Source: Fibrobacterota bacterium (GTDB taxonomy: Bacteria; Fibrobacterota; Chitinivibrionia; Chitinivibrionales; Chitinispirillaceae). Taken from it: a DNA stretch of 64,000 nucleotides. The stretch covers positions 186,001 through 250,000 of the forward strand of contig JAEWVR010000025.1 in NCBI GenBank assembly GCA_023459055.1, in the 5' to 3' direction. Below, one piece after another: positions 34,853 to 42,944 of the stretch. The notes below the pieces were generated by a model, which did not search any database, was not told the origin of the DNA, and worked only from the letters and a program-made list of their open reading frames with translations. Position numbers and translations under genes: made by a program. Position 1 is the stretch's first letter, and each line of letters starts with the position of its first letter.

Positions 34853-35299
34853 TCACTGAATATTCCAACACCGTATATTAATTCCATTATTACTCTTCTT
34901 CCGGCAGTACACGTTACGATCATTACATGCAGGGCATACCACGTTTTTCTGATCATAGCAATCAATCACCCAATCAGTATTACATGTGCCACAAAAAAGC
35001 CTGCAACCATCAATCGTTACCATTCCGCCATCAATTGACAAACGCTTTGAGTTCACCAAAAAATCAGCAATCTTTTTGTGTGCCGACATGATAATGTTGC
35101 CAAAGGTCTGACGCGAAATCTGCATTGCCGCAGCAGCCTGTTCCTGATACATTCCATCAAGATCAGCAAGCTTAACAGCCTCAATCTCATCAAGCGAAAG
35201 ATGTATCGTCTCATCCATTACCGATGCTTGATCGACTGCAGAAAACTGATGTGTACGAAGTGAACAGCTTATCACTCTTTTTTTTGATGGCCGAGGCAA
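34853..35299 (-). CDS. DUF134-family DNA-binding protein
   Basis: 148 residues beginning with TTG (GGAG five bases upstream). MPRPSKKRVIS, IHLSLDEIEAVKLADLDGMY and QEQAAAAMQISRQTFGNIIM form the DUF134 signature with a sigma-70-region-4-like HTH; the C-terminus has two Cys pairs (CGTCNTDWVIDC, VVCPACNDR), a possible metal or Fe-S site that is an extension to the basic family. DUF134 genes accompany NifX/DIN, Mrp and MinD genes in many anaerobes; a regulatory role is inferred, not shown. Confidence 0.87.
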   Translation of the reverse strand: MPRPSKKRVISCSLRTHQFSAVDQASVMDETIHLSLDEIEAVKLADLDGMYQEQAAAAMQISRQTFGNIIMSAHKKIADFLVNSKRLSIDGGMVTIDGCRLFCGTCNTDWVIDCYDQKNVVCPACNDRNVYCRKKSNNGINIRCWNIQ

Positions 35300-35391
35300 A
35301 TATTCTCCTTTATTATTGGCATATGCTAATTACAAATTATATTTTAAACACGTCTGAAACAATATTTTTCTTTTCCATGATGGAGTTTGTT

Positions 35392-35853
35392 GTGAGTAAT
35401 TCTTATATGGATCAAAATGTTACTGATATTTCGAACAATAATGTCTATCAGTCACGACTGCGGGAAATCAGCTCATCCTGTCACTCATCCTGTGTATTTA
35501 AAAACAGTCCACCGATTAAAGATCTGCAATTTCTCTTTAATGATAATGGTGAATTAACTGCTGATTTTACCTGTGACGAGTCACATCAGGGGTATGATTC
35601 AATGGTTCACGGTGGAATAATTGCTGCGGTTATTGATGCATCAATGGCACAGTGCCTGATGGGTCACGGGGTTGTTGCGTATACTGCAGAACTTAAGATC
35701 CGTTATAAACACCCGTTAAAGATCAATCGTAAGGTACAATTGACCACGAACATTGAATCATCATACATGGAAAAACTATACAAAATGAATACGACCATCA
35801 CTCAGGATGGTGTCTGTAAAGTAATTGCTTCTTCAAGTTTTATTTCGGAATAA
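35392..35853 (+). CDS. Hotdog-fold thioesterase (PaaI/YbgC type)
   Basis: 153 residues from a GTG at 35392, which has GGAG six bases upstream; ATGs further upstream in the same frame (35377, 35380) have no ribosome site. CDESHQGYDSMVHGGIIAAV with the HGG(I) motif and DASMAQCLMGHGVVAYTAEL are the active-site region of the PaaI-like hotdog family; YKHPLKINRKVQLTTNIESS is the following beta-strand. Probably hydrolyses an acyl-CoA. Followed after 12 bases by a truncated C_GCAxxG_C_C gene. Confidence 0.83.
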   Translation: MSNSYMDQNVTDISNNNVYQSRLREISSSCHSSCVFKNSPPIKDLQFLFNDNGELTADFTCDESHQGYDSMVHGGIIAAVIDASMAQCLMGHGVVAYTAELKIRYKHPLKINRKVQLTTNIESSYMEKLYKMNTTITQDGVCKVIASSSFISE

Positions 35854-35865
35854 AGAGGTTTCTAT

Positions 35866-36189
35866 ATGGAAGATTTTGGAGAAAGAGCAGTAGACTTTTT
35901 TTCTAAGGGTTACAACTGCTCACAGTCGACAGCCGCGGCTTTTGCAGAGTATTACAAAAAAAGACCCTGTGCCCATTATTTTAATTGTTTAATAAAATTT
36001 TACAGCCCTGCAGAATTACAAGGTGGATATGCAAGCTTGTTAAATATTGCAAAACTGAAAACATTACAAATAGAGGCTGTTATAAAAAGAATGCAGACCA
36101 TGTTTAGCCGGTCTGCATTCCCTAAAGCACTTTTATTGAAGCCGATATATGAAGATCAAAACGCTCTGCATTCATCATTTCGACCTTGA
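35866..36189 (+). pseudogene. C_GCAxxG_C_C-family gene remnant
   Basis: The first 30 residues (ERAVDFFSKGYNCSQSTAAA) match the N-terminus of the C_GCAxxG_C_C family, redox-type proteins of about 130-150 residues. After KKRPCAHYFNC the frame loses all resemblance: no GCAxxG or later Cys motifs are found. The frame also runs through a terminator hairpin at 36089-36120. I take it as the 5' remnant of a gene whose body has been replaced, with an accidental open frame behind it. Confidence 0.6.
36084..36120 (-). terminator. Intrinsic terminator downstream of the peroxiredoxin gene
   Basis: An 11-bp perfect stem (GAATGCAGACC at 36089-36099 and GGTCTGCATTC at 36110-36120) with a 10-base loop is followed on the minus strand by TTTTTATA. 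It ends minus-strand transcripts about 155 bases after the peroxiredoxin stop. Confidence 0.8.
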
Positions 36190-36275
36190 CTTCACCATAT
36201 CATTCACAAATAATATTCTGTTATTATCGCATGCACAGACTTAGGCGAGTGCCCTCACCAGTCACAGCAAACCAT

Positions 36276-36983
36276 TTACTTCTTCTTAATTGTCGAAAAG
36301 ATCTTTTCTTTGTCAAGTTTCTTTGTGCAGAAGAACCAGTCGTAACAATGCATATCCTCTTTTCCATCCATACGTTCTTTTGCAACACCGCAAGAACCTG
36401 CAGTTGGCACAATAACATCATCACCGGGCTGCCAGTCCGCTGGAGTGGCAATAGAGAATGCATCTGCAGTCTGAAGCGCAACTACCGCTCTGTACAGCTC
36501 TTCAAAGTTTCTGCCAAGACTTAACGGATAATAAATAATCGTCCGGATAATGCCTTTTGCATCAACGATAAATACTGCACGAACCGCCTTTGTATTACTC
36601 TCTCCGGGCTGGATCATACCATATTTCTTCGCGACATCCATCGTGATATCTTCAATAAGCGGAAATTTTACCTCGACACTTTTCATGCCGCGATATTCGA
36701 TTTTTTCCTTGATTGTACGCAGCCATGCAATATGGCTATACAATCCGTCAACTGACAACCCGACAAGCTTGCAATTTACTTCAGCGAATTTTGATTCCAT
36801 TGACGCAAAGGTCATAAATTCAGATGTACACACCGGGGTAAAATCCGCAGGATGACTGAAGAGAATCACCCAGCTTCCGGCATACTGATCAGGGAAATTA
36901 ATATCTCCCTGTGTTGTAACCGCTTTAAATGCAGGCGCTTTTTCACCAATTCTTGGCAACGATACAGGTGTAACGTTTTCCAT
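36276..36983 (-). CDS. Prx6-type peroxiredoxin
   Basis: 235 residues. VILFSHPADFTPVCTSEFM contains the peroxidatic Cys in the P-x-x-x-T/S-x-x-C context; LVGLSVDGLYSHIAWLRTI and IDAKGIIRTIIYYPLSLGRN-type blocks are those of the Prx6/AhpC-long group found in anaerobes and thermophilic archaea. Further Cys occur in AGSCGVAKERM and MHCYDWFFCTKKL; the latter spacing suits the resolving Cys of this group. Reduces hydrogen peroxide and alkyl hydroperoxides using a thiol donor. Single gene with its own terminator. Confidence 0.94.
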   Translation of the reverse strand: MENVTPVSLPRIGEKAPAFKAVTTQGDINFPDQYAGSWVILFSHPADFTPVCTSEFMTFASMESKFAEVNCKLVGLSVDGLYSHIAWLRTIKEKIEYRGMKSVEVKFPLIEDITMDVAKKYGMIQPGESNTKAVRAVFIVDAKGIIRTIIYYPLSLGRNFEELYRAVVALQTADAFSIATPADWQPGDDVIVPTAGSCGVAKERMDGKEDMHCYDWFFCTKKLDKEKIFSTIKKK

Positions 36984-37289
36984 TATGTACTCCTTTTGTT
37001 AATTGTGGAACATATGTCATTTATTTTTATTGAAGATAGTACCACTTAATAAAAATCATATTGCAGTAGATCAGTAATCAGTAAATGTATCATTACACTA
37101 CCAAATATACAATACTTTATTTTAATTTTATTGAACGCTCGACATATCAATTGATTTGTGTCTGTCCTTTATAAAACAGATCCGGTTGGAAATATGCAAC
37201 ACCTTTCCTGGGATGCTTTGGAGACGCCCTCATTGTCAACTGTTGTCAGCACCACCGGCCCTTCCCGGTCGCCCCATGCACTTCGAATT

Positions 37290-37829
37290 TCATCTGGGAT
37301 TTTCATTGACAAGGATATCCTGTTTGTTATCAGTGTTTGTTTTTGTTGACACATACCCTCTTCGGCCCCTAGCCATTGCAGTCGCATTGTCAACACCATC
37401 CATCCATCCGCTTCGTGCATCAGGGAAGGAGTCAAATCTGACTGAGTATGGCTTTATGTCAACTACTGGAGTTCCATCAAGCATATCTACACCCTGAACA
37501 TATAAAACATTCCCTTTTCTTTCCAGTAATCTGACTATTGACAAACCGATGGGGGTAGGCCTGACTGGTGTTCGGGTTGCAAAGATACCATGCACTTTAT
37601 CCTCAAGAAACGGCTTAACAAGCATTTTTGCATCATCGGCTCTATGAAACCAGTAGAGGATAATAAGGTGAGAAAAGCCCTCGATATCCTGAAGCCCTTC
37701 TTCAAATTCAGGAAAAAATTCAATCTGCCCTCTGCATTCCTCTGCAAAGATCGGTTGGATGGGAGTATTTTCAGGTACTGCGTGTTCACTTCTGACTACG
37801 CCAATTTGCCGGACTGTAAATTTACTCAT
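37290..37829 (-). CDS. trmO: tRNA N6-methyltransferase TrmO (YaeB/TsaA family)
   Basis: 179 residues from the ATG at 37829, nine bases after GGAG; an ATG at 37844 lacks a ribosome site. FTVRQIGVVRSEHAVPENTP, FSHLIILYWFHRADDAKMLV, GIFATRTPVRPTPIGLSIVR and QGVDMLDGTPVVDIKPYS are the TrmO family signatures. The enzyme adds N6-methyl to threonylcarbamoyladenosine at position 37 of tRNA using SAM. Anaerobe homologues frequently neighbour molybdenum-cofactor genes, and it lies directly before the DIN gene cluster. The 36984-37289 gap before it holds no gene. Confidence 0.9.
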   Translation of the reverse strand: MSKFTVRQIGVVRSEHAVPENTPIQPIFAEECRGQIEFFPEFEEGLQDIEGFSHLIILYWFHRADDAKMLVKPFLEDKVHGIFATRTPVRPTPIGLSIVRLLERKGNVLYVQGVDMLDGTPVVDIKPYSVRFDSFPDARSGWMDGVDNATAMARGRRGYVSTKTNTDNKQDILVNENPR

Positions 37830-38036
37830 GTATTCATTCTCCATTTTGATAATTTCACCAAGTGGTTACATTTTGGATATAGTTATTTTTTTACCCGATG
37901 TAATCAATTGCAAAAATCTTTAAATACATATTCATTCATTTTTGTACATACATTATAGTGCGAAAAACATGCCAGTTTAAATATCTGCTGATTGTTACAT
38001 TTTTTCTTAGTTATTGGCTTTTAATTTTTAACATAC

Positions 38037-38084
38037 ATTGCAACATTGCAATGTTTTATTGCAAGCATTGCAGTATTGCAATAC
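38037..38084. promoter_or_regulatory. ATTGCA array upstream of the DIN genes
   Basis: Five ATTGCA units begin at 38037, 38045, 38058, 38067 and 38075, and include two perfect 12-bp palindromes, ACATTGCAATGT (38044-38055) and GTATTGCAATAC (38073-38084). The array lies 90-135 bases upstream of a sigma-54-like promoter, where an activator would bind. The PAS-sigma-54 activator encoded at 42945 is a candidate binder. The rest of 37830-38199 shows no gene. Confidence 0.6.
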
Positions 38085-38170
38085 TATTTTTCGAATTTAC
38101 AATCTGCGTAAAAATTGGTAACCTTCGTTTAATATGTTGCAACAATATCGTTTGAGCGCGTTCACCCTAT

Positions 38171-38186
38171 TGGTATGTTTATTGCA
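38171..38186 (+). promoter_or_regulatory. Candidate sigma-54 promoter of the DIN/MinD operon
   Basis: TTGGTATGTTTATTGCA: GG at 38172-38173 and GC at 38184-38185, exactly ten bases between, with TTGCA intact but only TGG-A-G of the -24 block. The expected start of transcription (about 38197) is nearly at the ATG at 38200, so the mRNA would be almost leaderless, which weakens the call. Confidence 0.45.
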
Positions 38187-38199
38187 TTTAAATCACAGC

Positions 38200-38631
38200 A
38201 TGAACACAGTAGCCATTACAGTCTGGAATAAAATAGTGTCACCGGTTTTTGATTCATCACGGTGCATCATTCTCTTTGATACCAATAACCGCTCAACAGA
38301 AATACGTTTGGGTGATATATCAATTCCCGATAAATATAACCAGCTCAAAGACCGGGGAATTGATACGCTGATCTGTGGTGCGATTTCAAAAAGTTCCTAT
38401 ACACTTTTTCAAACCTGCTGTAACCGGATCATTCCATGGATTGGCGGACCTGTTGATGAAATAATCAGGGATTACCGCAATAATATCGATATAAGCGGTA
38501 AATACTTCTTACCTGGATGTCAACACACACAGTGTAGAAACCGTGGCAGAGGCAATCATTGCAAACGACAACTTCAAAATCAACGTACTACCCAAAGCAA
38601 TAATGCTGGTAGTAGTAAAGGGACAGTATGA
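38200..38631 (+). CDS. DIN (NifX/NifB-like, dinitrogenase iron-molybdenum cofactor) family protein 1
   Basis: 143 residues from the ATG at 38200. NTVAITVWNKIVSPVFDSSR opens the RNase-H-like DIN fold; YNQLKDRGIDTLICGAISKS and NRIIPWIGGPVDEIIRDYRN, then FLPGCQ, match the NifX/NafY/NifB C-terminal type. Such proteins bind iron-molybdenum-cofactor precursors or, in orange protein, a Mo-Cu-sulfide cluster. The last 25 residues are Asn/Arg/Gln-rich with no counterpart. Overlaps the next gene by four bases. Cys/Met ligands are few, so the bound cluster type is open. Confidence 0.82.
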   Translation: MNTVAITVWNKIVSPVFDSSRCIILFDTNNRSTEIRLGDISIPDKYNQLKDRGIDTLICGAISKSSYTLFQTCCNRIIPWIGGPVDEIIRDYRNNIDISGKYFLPGCQHTQCRNRGRGNHCKRQLQNQRTTQSNNAGSSKGTV

Positions 38632-38987
38632 AAGTAGCAGTATCATCCGAAAACGCAAGTGCATCAAATCTGGTCGATCCGAGATTTGGCCGTGCAAAAT
38701 ATTTTATGATCTATGATACAGAAACCAAGAACTGGGAGTGTATTAATAATTCTCAGAACCTTCACAGCGCGCAGGGTGCCGGTATTCAGGCTGCAGCAAC
38801 TGTTGTAAATAGCGGCTGTTCTGTATTAATCAGCGGCCATTGCGGTCCAAAAGCATTTGCTGCCTTAAGCAAAGCAAATGTGGCAATCTTTTTATCAGGG
38901 AACACAACGGTAGAGGAAGCACTTCAGTTGTATCTTGACAACAAACTTACCAGGGCTTCTGAAGCGAACGCTGAAGGTCACTGGTGA
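38628..38987 (+). CDS. DIN-family protein 2 (NifX/orange-protein-like)
   Basis: 119 residues. VAVSSENASASNLVDPRFGR with the conserved D-P-R-F-G-R motif, YFMIYDTETKNWECINNSQN, AQGAGIQAAATVVNSGCSVL and the closing VEEALQLYLDNKLTRA represent the typical small NifX/DIN protein, closest in type to orange protein (ORP). Likely carries a molybdenum- or iron-sulfur cluster for transfer. ATGA overlap with DIN protein 1, so co-translated. The 127-base gap to the next DIN gene has no recognisable promoter. Confidence 0.92.
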   Translation: MKVAVSSENASASNLVDPRFGRAKYFMIYDTETKNWECINNSQNLHSAQGAGIQAAATVVNSGCSVLISGHCGPKAFAALSKANVAIFLSGNTTVEEALQLYLDNKLTRASEANAEGHW

Positions 38988-39114
38988 TAGAGGTCGATAC
39001 TGTTCATTATCGTCGCATTGTAAATGGTGTTTTTCAATAGATAGTCCATGAATCGTTTTAGAAAAATTAGCAAATATGTCATGTTTTTATTATCTAAAGT
39101 AACAGGAGAAACGT

Positions 39115-39453
39115 ATGAAAATTGCAGTACCAACCGCTGAAGGTATACTCTGTCCACATTTTGGACATTGTGAAAAGTTTGTCATTTGTGATGTTGACAA
39201 AGACGAAAAAAAGATTCTCAATAAAGAGGAGTGTGTTCCACCTCCCCATGATGTAGGGGTTATTCCACGCTGGCTTAGTGAAAAAGGTGCAAATCTTATC
39301 ATCGCCGGCGGTATGGGAGTAAAAGCACAGCAATTTTTTCAACAGTACGGAATTACCGTTGTAACAGGTGCTCCGGCTGAACATGCACAAAAAGTAATTC
39401 TTGATTATCTTAACGGATCACTGGTAACAGGTACCAACGCCTGCAGCCACTAA
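39115..39453 (+). CDS. DIN-family protein 3 (NifX-like)
   Basis: 112 residues. MKIAVPTAEGILCPHFGHCE has Cys and His at the position of the usual D-x-R-F-G-R motif (CPHFGHC), a variant common in the group found beside MinD-ferredoxin ATPases. PPHDVGVIPRWLSEKGANLI, GGMGVKAQQFFQQYGITVVT and a C-terminal CSH follow. The extra Cys/His suggests direct metal or cluster binding. RBS AACAGGAG. Same strand and spacing as the ATPase genes that follow (23-base gap). Confidence 0.92.
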   Translation: MKIAVPTAEGILCPHFGHCEKFVICDVDKDEKKILNKEECVPPPHDVGVIPRWLSEKGANLIIAGGMGVKAQQFFQQYGITVVTGAPAEHAQKVILDYLNGSLVTGTNACSH

Positions 39454-39476
39454 CGTATCAACCGAAAGCAGTATGT

Positions 39477-40325
39477 ATGAACATTGCAATCGCAAGCGGT
39501 AAAGGTGGTACTGGCAAAACCACGGTTGCTGTAAACATTGCTTATTTACTTTCAGAACGTAAAGAAAAGGTTTGTTATATCGACTGTGACGTAGAGGAGC
39601 CTAACGGGCACCTCTTTTTGTCACCGGTAATAACATCACGCACAGAATCATCAATACCTGTTCCTTTTATTGATGAATCAAAGTGTATCGCGTGCGGTGC
39701 CTGTGTTGCTTTTTGTCAATACAGAGCACTTGTAAGGCTTGGAAAAACCGTTATGGTTTTTGATGAGCTTTGTCACGGATGTGGTGGGTGTACGCTTGTG
39801 TGTAAACAAAAGGCTATATCCGAACAAGCTAAAACAATCGGTTTCGTTGAATATGGTACATCAGGAAGTATTGAATTTATTCATGGCCGTCTCAATATCG
39901 GTGAAGCCATGAGTCCACCGTTAATTCGTGATGTCCTGTCACAATGTGACAATGCTACAATAACAATCATTGATTCTCCCCCGGGTACATCATGTCCGGT
40001 TATTGCAGCAATACGGGATTGTGATTTTGTTGTTCTTGTAACAGAACCGACACCATTTGGCCTGAATGATCTCGGACTTGCAATTGACATGGTAAAAGAA
40101 CTCGGTATTCCTTTTGGTGTGGTCATTAACAGGGATGATCCACAGGTTAAGGATGGCGTTGATTTCTGTATGGCACGAAATGCACCTGTTCTTGGAACAA
40201 TACCGGATGACCGTCGCATCGCAGAAGCATACTCAAACGGCCGGATACTTATTGAAACACTTGATTTTGTCAAGCCTTATTTTTCCAGCATTATTGATAA
40301 CGTTGTATCAAAGGTTACCCCATGA
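39477..40325 (+). CDS. MinD-superfamily ATPase with inserted ferredoxin domain, copy 1
   Basis: 282 residues. The deviant Walker A GKGGTGKTTVAVNIAYLL and CYIDCDVEEPNGHLFLSP start the MinD fold; a two-cluster ferredoxin-like domain is inserted at about 62-110 (SKCIACGACVAFCQYRALVR and CHGCGGCTLVCKQKAISE); the ATPase resumes with TITIIDSPPGTSCPVIAAI. Homologous pairs are encoded in orp loci of sulfate reducers, where they form a complex with orange protein. It overlaps copy 2 by four bases. Confidence 0.93.
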   Translation: MNIAIASGKGGTGKTTVAVNIAYLLSERKEKVCYIDCDVEEPNGHLFLSPVITSRTESSIPVPFIDESKCIACGACVAFCQYRALVRLGKTVMVFDELCHGCGGCTLVCKQKAISEQAKTIGFVEYGTSGSIEFIHGRLNIGEAMSPPLIRDVLSQCDNATITIIDSPPGTSCPVIAAIRDCDFVVLVTEPTPFGLNDLGLAIDMVKELGIPFGVVINRDDPQVKDGVDFCMARNAPVLGTIPDDRRIAEAYSNGRILIETLDFVKPYFSSIIDNVVSKVTP

Positions 40326-41191
40326 AAGAAATTGTGATTATCAGTGGTAAAGGTGGAACCGGAAAAACCAGTGTCAGTGCATCATTTGCCCACCTTGCAC
40401 AGGGGAAAGCAGTTATTGCAGACTGTGATGTTGACGCTGCTGATCTGCATCTTATATTGCAGCCGGAAATTATCTCTTCGAACACGTTCACAAGCGGGAA
40501 GAAGGCGTCAATTAATCCGGACCTTTGTAAATCGTGCGGTTATTGTATGATGCTATGTCGTTTTAACGCAATCAGGAAAACTCAGGATAACTCTTTTGTA
40601 ATCGATCCGATACGCTGCGAAGGATGCGGGGTGTGTTCTCACTTTTGTCCTCATGGTGCAGTTGAATTTTCAGATGAAATCTGCGGAGACTGGTTTCATT
40701 CATCAACACGGTTTGGAACACTTGTTCATGCAAAACTTGGCATTGCTGCAGAAAACAGCGGAAAACTTGTAACACTTGTTCGAAGTGAGGCAAAAAAAGC
40801 GGCTCAGGAACAAAATTCCGATTTTGTTATCATTGATGGATCACCGGGAATCGGCTGTCCGGTCATTGCATCGTTAACCGCTGCCGATTGTGCGCTTATT
40901 GTTGCAGAGCCAACCGTTTCAGGGCTTCATGACTTCGAACGGATCGCAGATCTTACCCGTAAATTATCGGTAAAGACATTTGTTTGCATTAACAAATTCG
41001 ATATCAATCAGGCTATATCAAGCAAAATTGAAGAGTGTGCGTTAAGTAAAGGTATTACTCCATGCGGTGTTATCCGGTACGACAGAACTGTTACCGACGC
41101 ACAGCGAAAACGAATGGCGGCCACGGAGTATACAAGTATCGGGGCAGCACAGGATATCTCTCTTATCTGGACGACTGTTTCCGGAAAGTAA
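40322..41191 (+). CDS. MinD-superfamily ATPase with inserted ferredoxin domain, copy 2
   Basis: 289 residues, paralogue of copy 1. VIISGKGGTGKTSVSASFAH, AVIADCDVDAADLHLILQPE, ferredoxin clusters in PDLCKSCGYCMMLCRFNAIR and CEGCGVCSHFCPHGAVEFSD, then FVIIDGSPGIGCPVIASLTA. Likely a heterodimer with copy 1, coupling ATP use to electron or cluster transfer onto the DIN proteins. The gene ends the DIN1-DIN2-DIN3-MinD-MinD series; 770 bases of repeat-bearing DNA separate it from the next gene. Confidence 0.93.
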   Translation: MKEIVIISGKGGTGKTSVSASFAHLAQGKAVIADCDVDAADLHLILQPEIISSNTFTSGKKASINPDLCKSCGYCMMLCRFNAIRKTQDNSFVIDPIRCEGCGVCSHFCPHGAVEFSDEICGDWFHSSTRFGTLVHAKLGIAAENSGKLVTLVRSEAKKAAQEQNSDFVIIDGSPGIGCPVIASLTAADCALIVAEPTVSGLHDFERIADLTRKLSVKTFVCINKFDINQAISSKIEECALSKGITPCGVIRYDRTVTDAQRKRMAATEYTSIGAAQDISLIWTTVSGK

Positions 41192-41370
41192 TCTATGGGG
41201 CAACAAAAGCGGACTTCAGATTCATTGTGCAATTTTAGCGGTCAGCACCCTGCATAAAGCAATTGCAGATTATCTGCTGCGGTTCGAACGTTCCTGATTT
41301 ATTTTTTGCATAGTGCATGCAAACCTGATACACAATTTTCATAAATAGAACTATTTATATTATTCTTTTT

Positions 41371-41578
41371 GTCCCGTAGGGACGGTATATTTATAGAAAA
41401 TATACAACAAATAAAAACCATTGTCCCGTAGGGACAATATATACATAGGATTAAATTGAATATCAAACACATTAACACAGAACTTTCTTGCGGGATGTGC
41501 AATAAATATTTCGTCCCTACGGGACTTGAATTATTCGTGTGATCATACATTCTATAAACATTTGATCCCGATGGGATC
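41371..41578. repeat. Set of short palindromes (GTCCCGTAGGGAC type)
   Basis: The 13-base near-palindrome GTCCCGTAGGGAC occurs at 41371-41383 and 41423-41435, its reverse complement GTCCCTACGGGAC at 41513-41525, and a degenerate GATCCCGATGGGATC at 41564-41578. No gene is seen in 41192-41961. Possibly interspersed palindromic elements or protein-binding sites. Confidence 0.8.
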
Positions 41579-41660
41579 AGGTTAATTAGATATGTAATAT
41601 TTTAAATAATGTACATTGACATGTTGATATCTTTTATTTTTAAAAACCTATTGTATTATC

Positions 41661-41853
41661 TCTGTGTCCTCTGTGGTTAACTAAAAAACTTGTATACATA
41701 TTTATTCTCTTTATATCATGTACGAATAATAGTATCGAATCAATTTAAAAATTAGCAAACAATCTCATTGTATTATCATGTCAATCAAATTAATCATTTC
41801 AATCATAGTTCAGATAATTTTATAGCTTATGAAATAACCACTGAGGACACAGA
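41661..41853. repeat. Inverted 19-base pair in the intergenic region
   Basis: TCTGTGTCCTCTGTGGTTA at 41661-41679 and TAACCACTGAGGACACAGA at 41835-41853 are inverted copies with one mismatch, 155 bases apart. The enclosed DNA is AT-rich and non-coding. It might mark the ends of a small non-autonomous element, but no target duplication was identified. Confidence 0.65.
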
Positions 41854-41961
41854 GAACACAGAGCGAAGAATCAAATCTAAACAATTTAGCAGATTGACAA
41901 TAAAATGATAACATTCGACCTGTAAATTTCCCGGAAGAACCTTTCATAAAGGTAAAAAATC

Positions 41962-42804
41962 ATGATTAACAAATTCAAAGCAACAATACTCGTTGATAAC
42001 AAACCAAATCCTGATAACCCATCCCTGTTGAGCGAACATGGACTATCCATCTGGATTGAGGTAGATTCCACCTGCATTTTATTTGATACCGGGCAGAGTC
42101 ATAAATGTATCGAAAATGCCCAGACGCTCGGCATAGATCTTTCCCGTGCAGAATATCTTATTTTGTCACATGGACATTATGATCACACCGGTGCACTTGA
42201 TGCAGCTTTACAATATGCGCCACAGGCAAAGATTTATTGTCACCCCGATTGCACCATTACCCGCTATAGTCATTACGCGGATGGTACCGTCAAAAACATT
42301 GCCATTCGTGAACATGCGCAACATACACTTAACAAACACGCACAACAGACTACCTATATCGAATCATTCAACTACATTTCAGATTCATTTGGAATTATTA
42401 CCGCTATTCCACGAAACACGTTTTTTGAAAATACCGGAGGCACATTCTCACTGGATTTAAAAGGAGATATCACCGATACAATTCCCGATGATCTTTCGCT
42501 CTTCTTTCTGACATCACGCGGTATCGTACTTGTCTGTGGCTGCTGCCATTCGGGCATAATCAATACAATATGCTCGTTGCAGCAAAACATCCCTGATATT
42601 CCAATGGTATCGGTTATTGGCGGATTGCACCTTGTCAATGCATCAGAAGAGCGCATATCAGGAACCATTACCGGACTTGAAAAAGTAAAGGTCCCGTTGT
42701 TATATCCATGCCACTGTACCGGCGACATCGCGACATCAGCGTTACATGACGCATATCCAGAACGCGTTGTTCCTGTCTGGACCGGATATACCATCACAGC
42801 GTAA
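41962..42804 (+). CDS. Metallo-beta-lactamase-fold hydrolase
   Basis: 280 residues. LSEHGLSIWIEVDSTCILFD, ILFDTGQSH, YLILSHGHYDHTGALDAAL (the HxHxDH metal motif), LVCGCCHSGIINTICSL and GGLHLVNASEERI fit the COG1237-type MBL group. Members occur with DIN and MinD-ferredoxin genes in anaerobes. A di-zinc or di-iron hydrolase acting on an unknown small molecule is expected. AAAGGT precedes the ATG weakly. No signal peptide. Confidence 0.9.
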   Translation: MINKFKATILVDNKPNPDNPSLLSEHGLSIWIEVDSTCILFDTGQSHKCIENAQTLGIDLSRAEYLILSHGHYDHTGALDAALQYAPQAKIYCHPDCTITRYSHYADGTVKNIAIREHAQHTLNKHAQQTTYIESFNYISDSFGIITAIPRNTFFENTGGTFSLDLKGDITDTIPDDLSLFFLTSRGIVLVCGCCHSGIINTICSLQQNIPDIPMVSVIGGLHLVNASEERISGTITGLEKVKVPLLYPCHCTGDIATSALHDAYPERVVPVWTGYTITA

Positions 42805-42944
42805 TACTAACTGATCCGGATGATTCTCTGGTGTGGATCGTATCCCGACTGAACAGCATCATTCCTTAACAATAGCGACTTCTGTATTAAAAAATAGTGT
42901 AACAATCGTTGCACATTTATCGCTAAGATGCTATTTTTAAAACT

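Noticed and set aside
38037..38084. Replication-origin iterons
   Set aside because: No initiator gene or DnaA boxes nearby, and location upstream of a sigma-54-like promoter suggests an operator instead.
41371..41578. CRISPR array
   Set aside because: Repeats are 13 bases, irregularly spaced and in both orientations.
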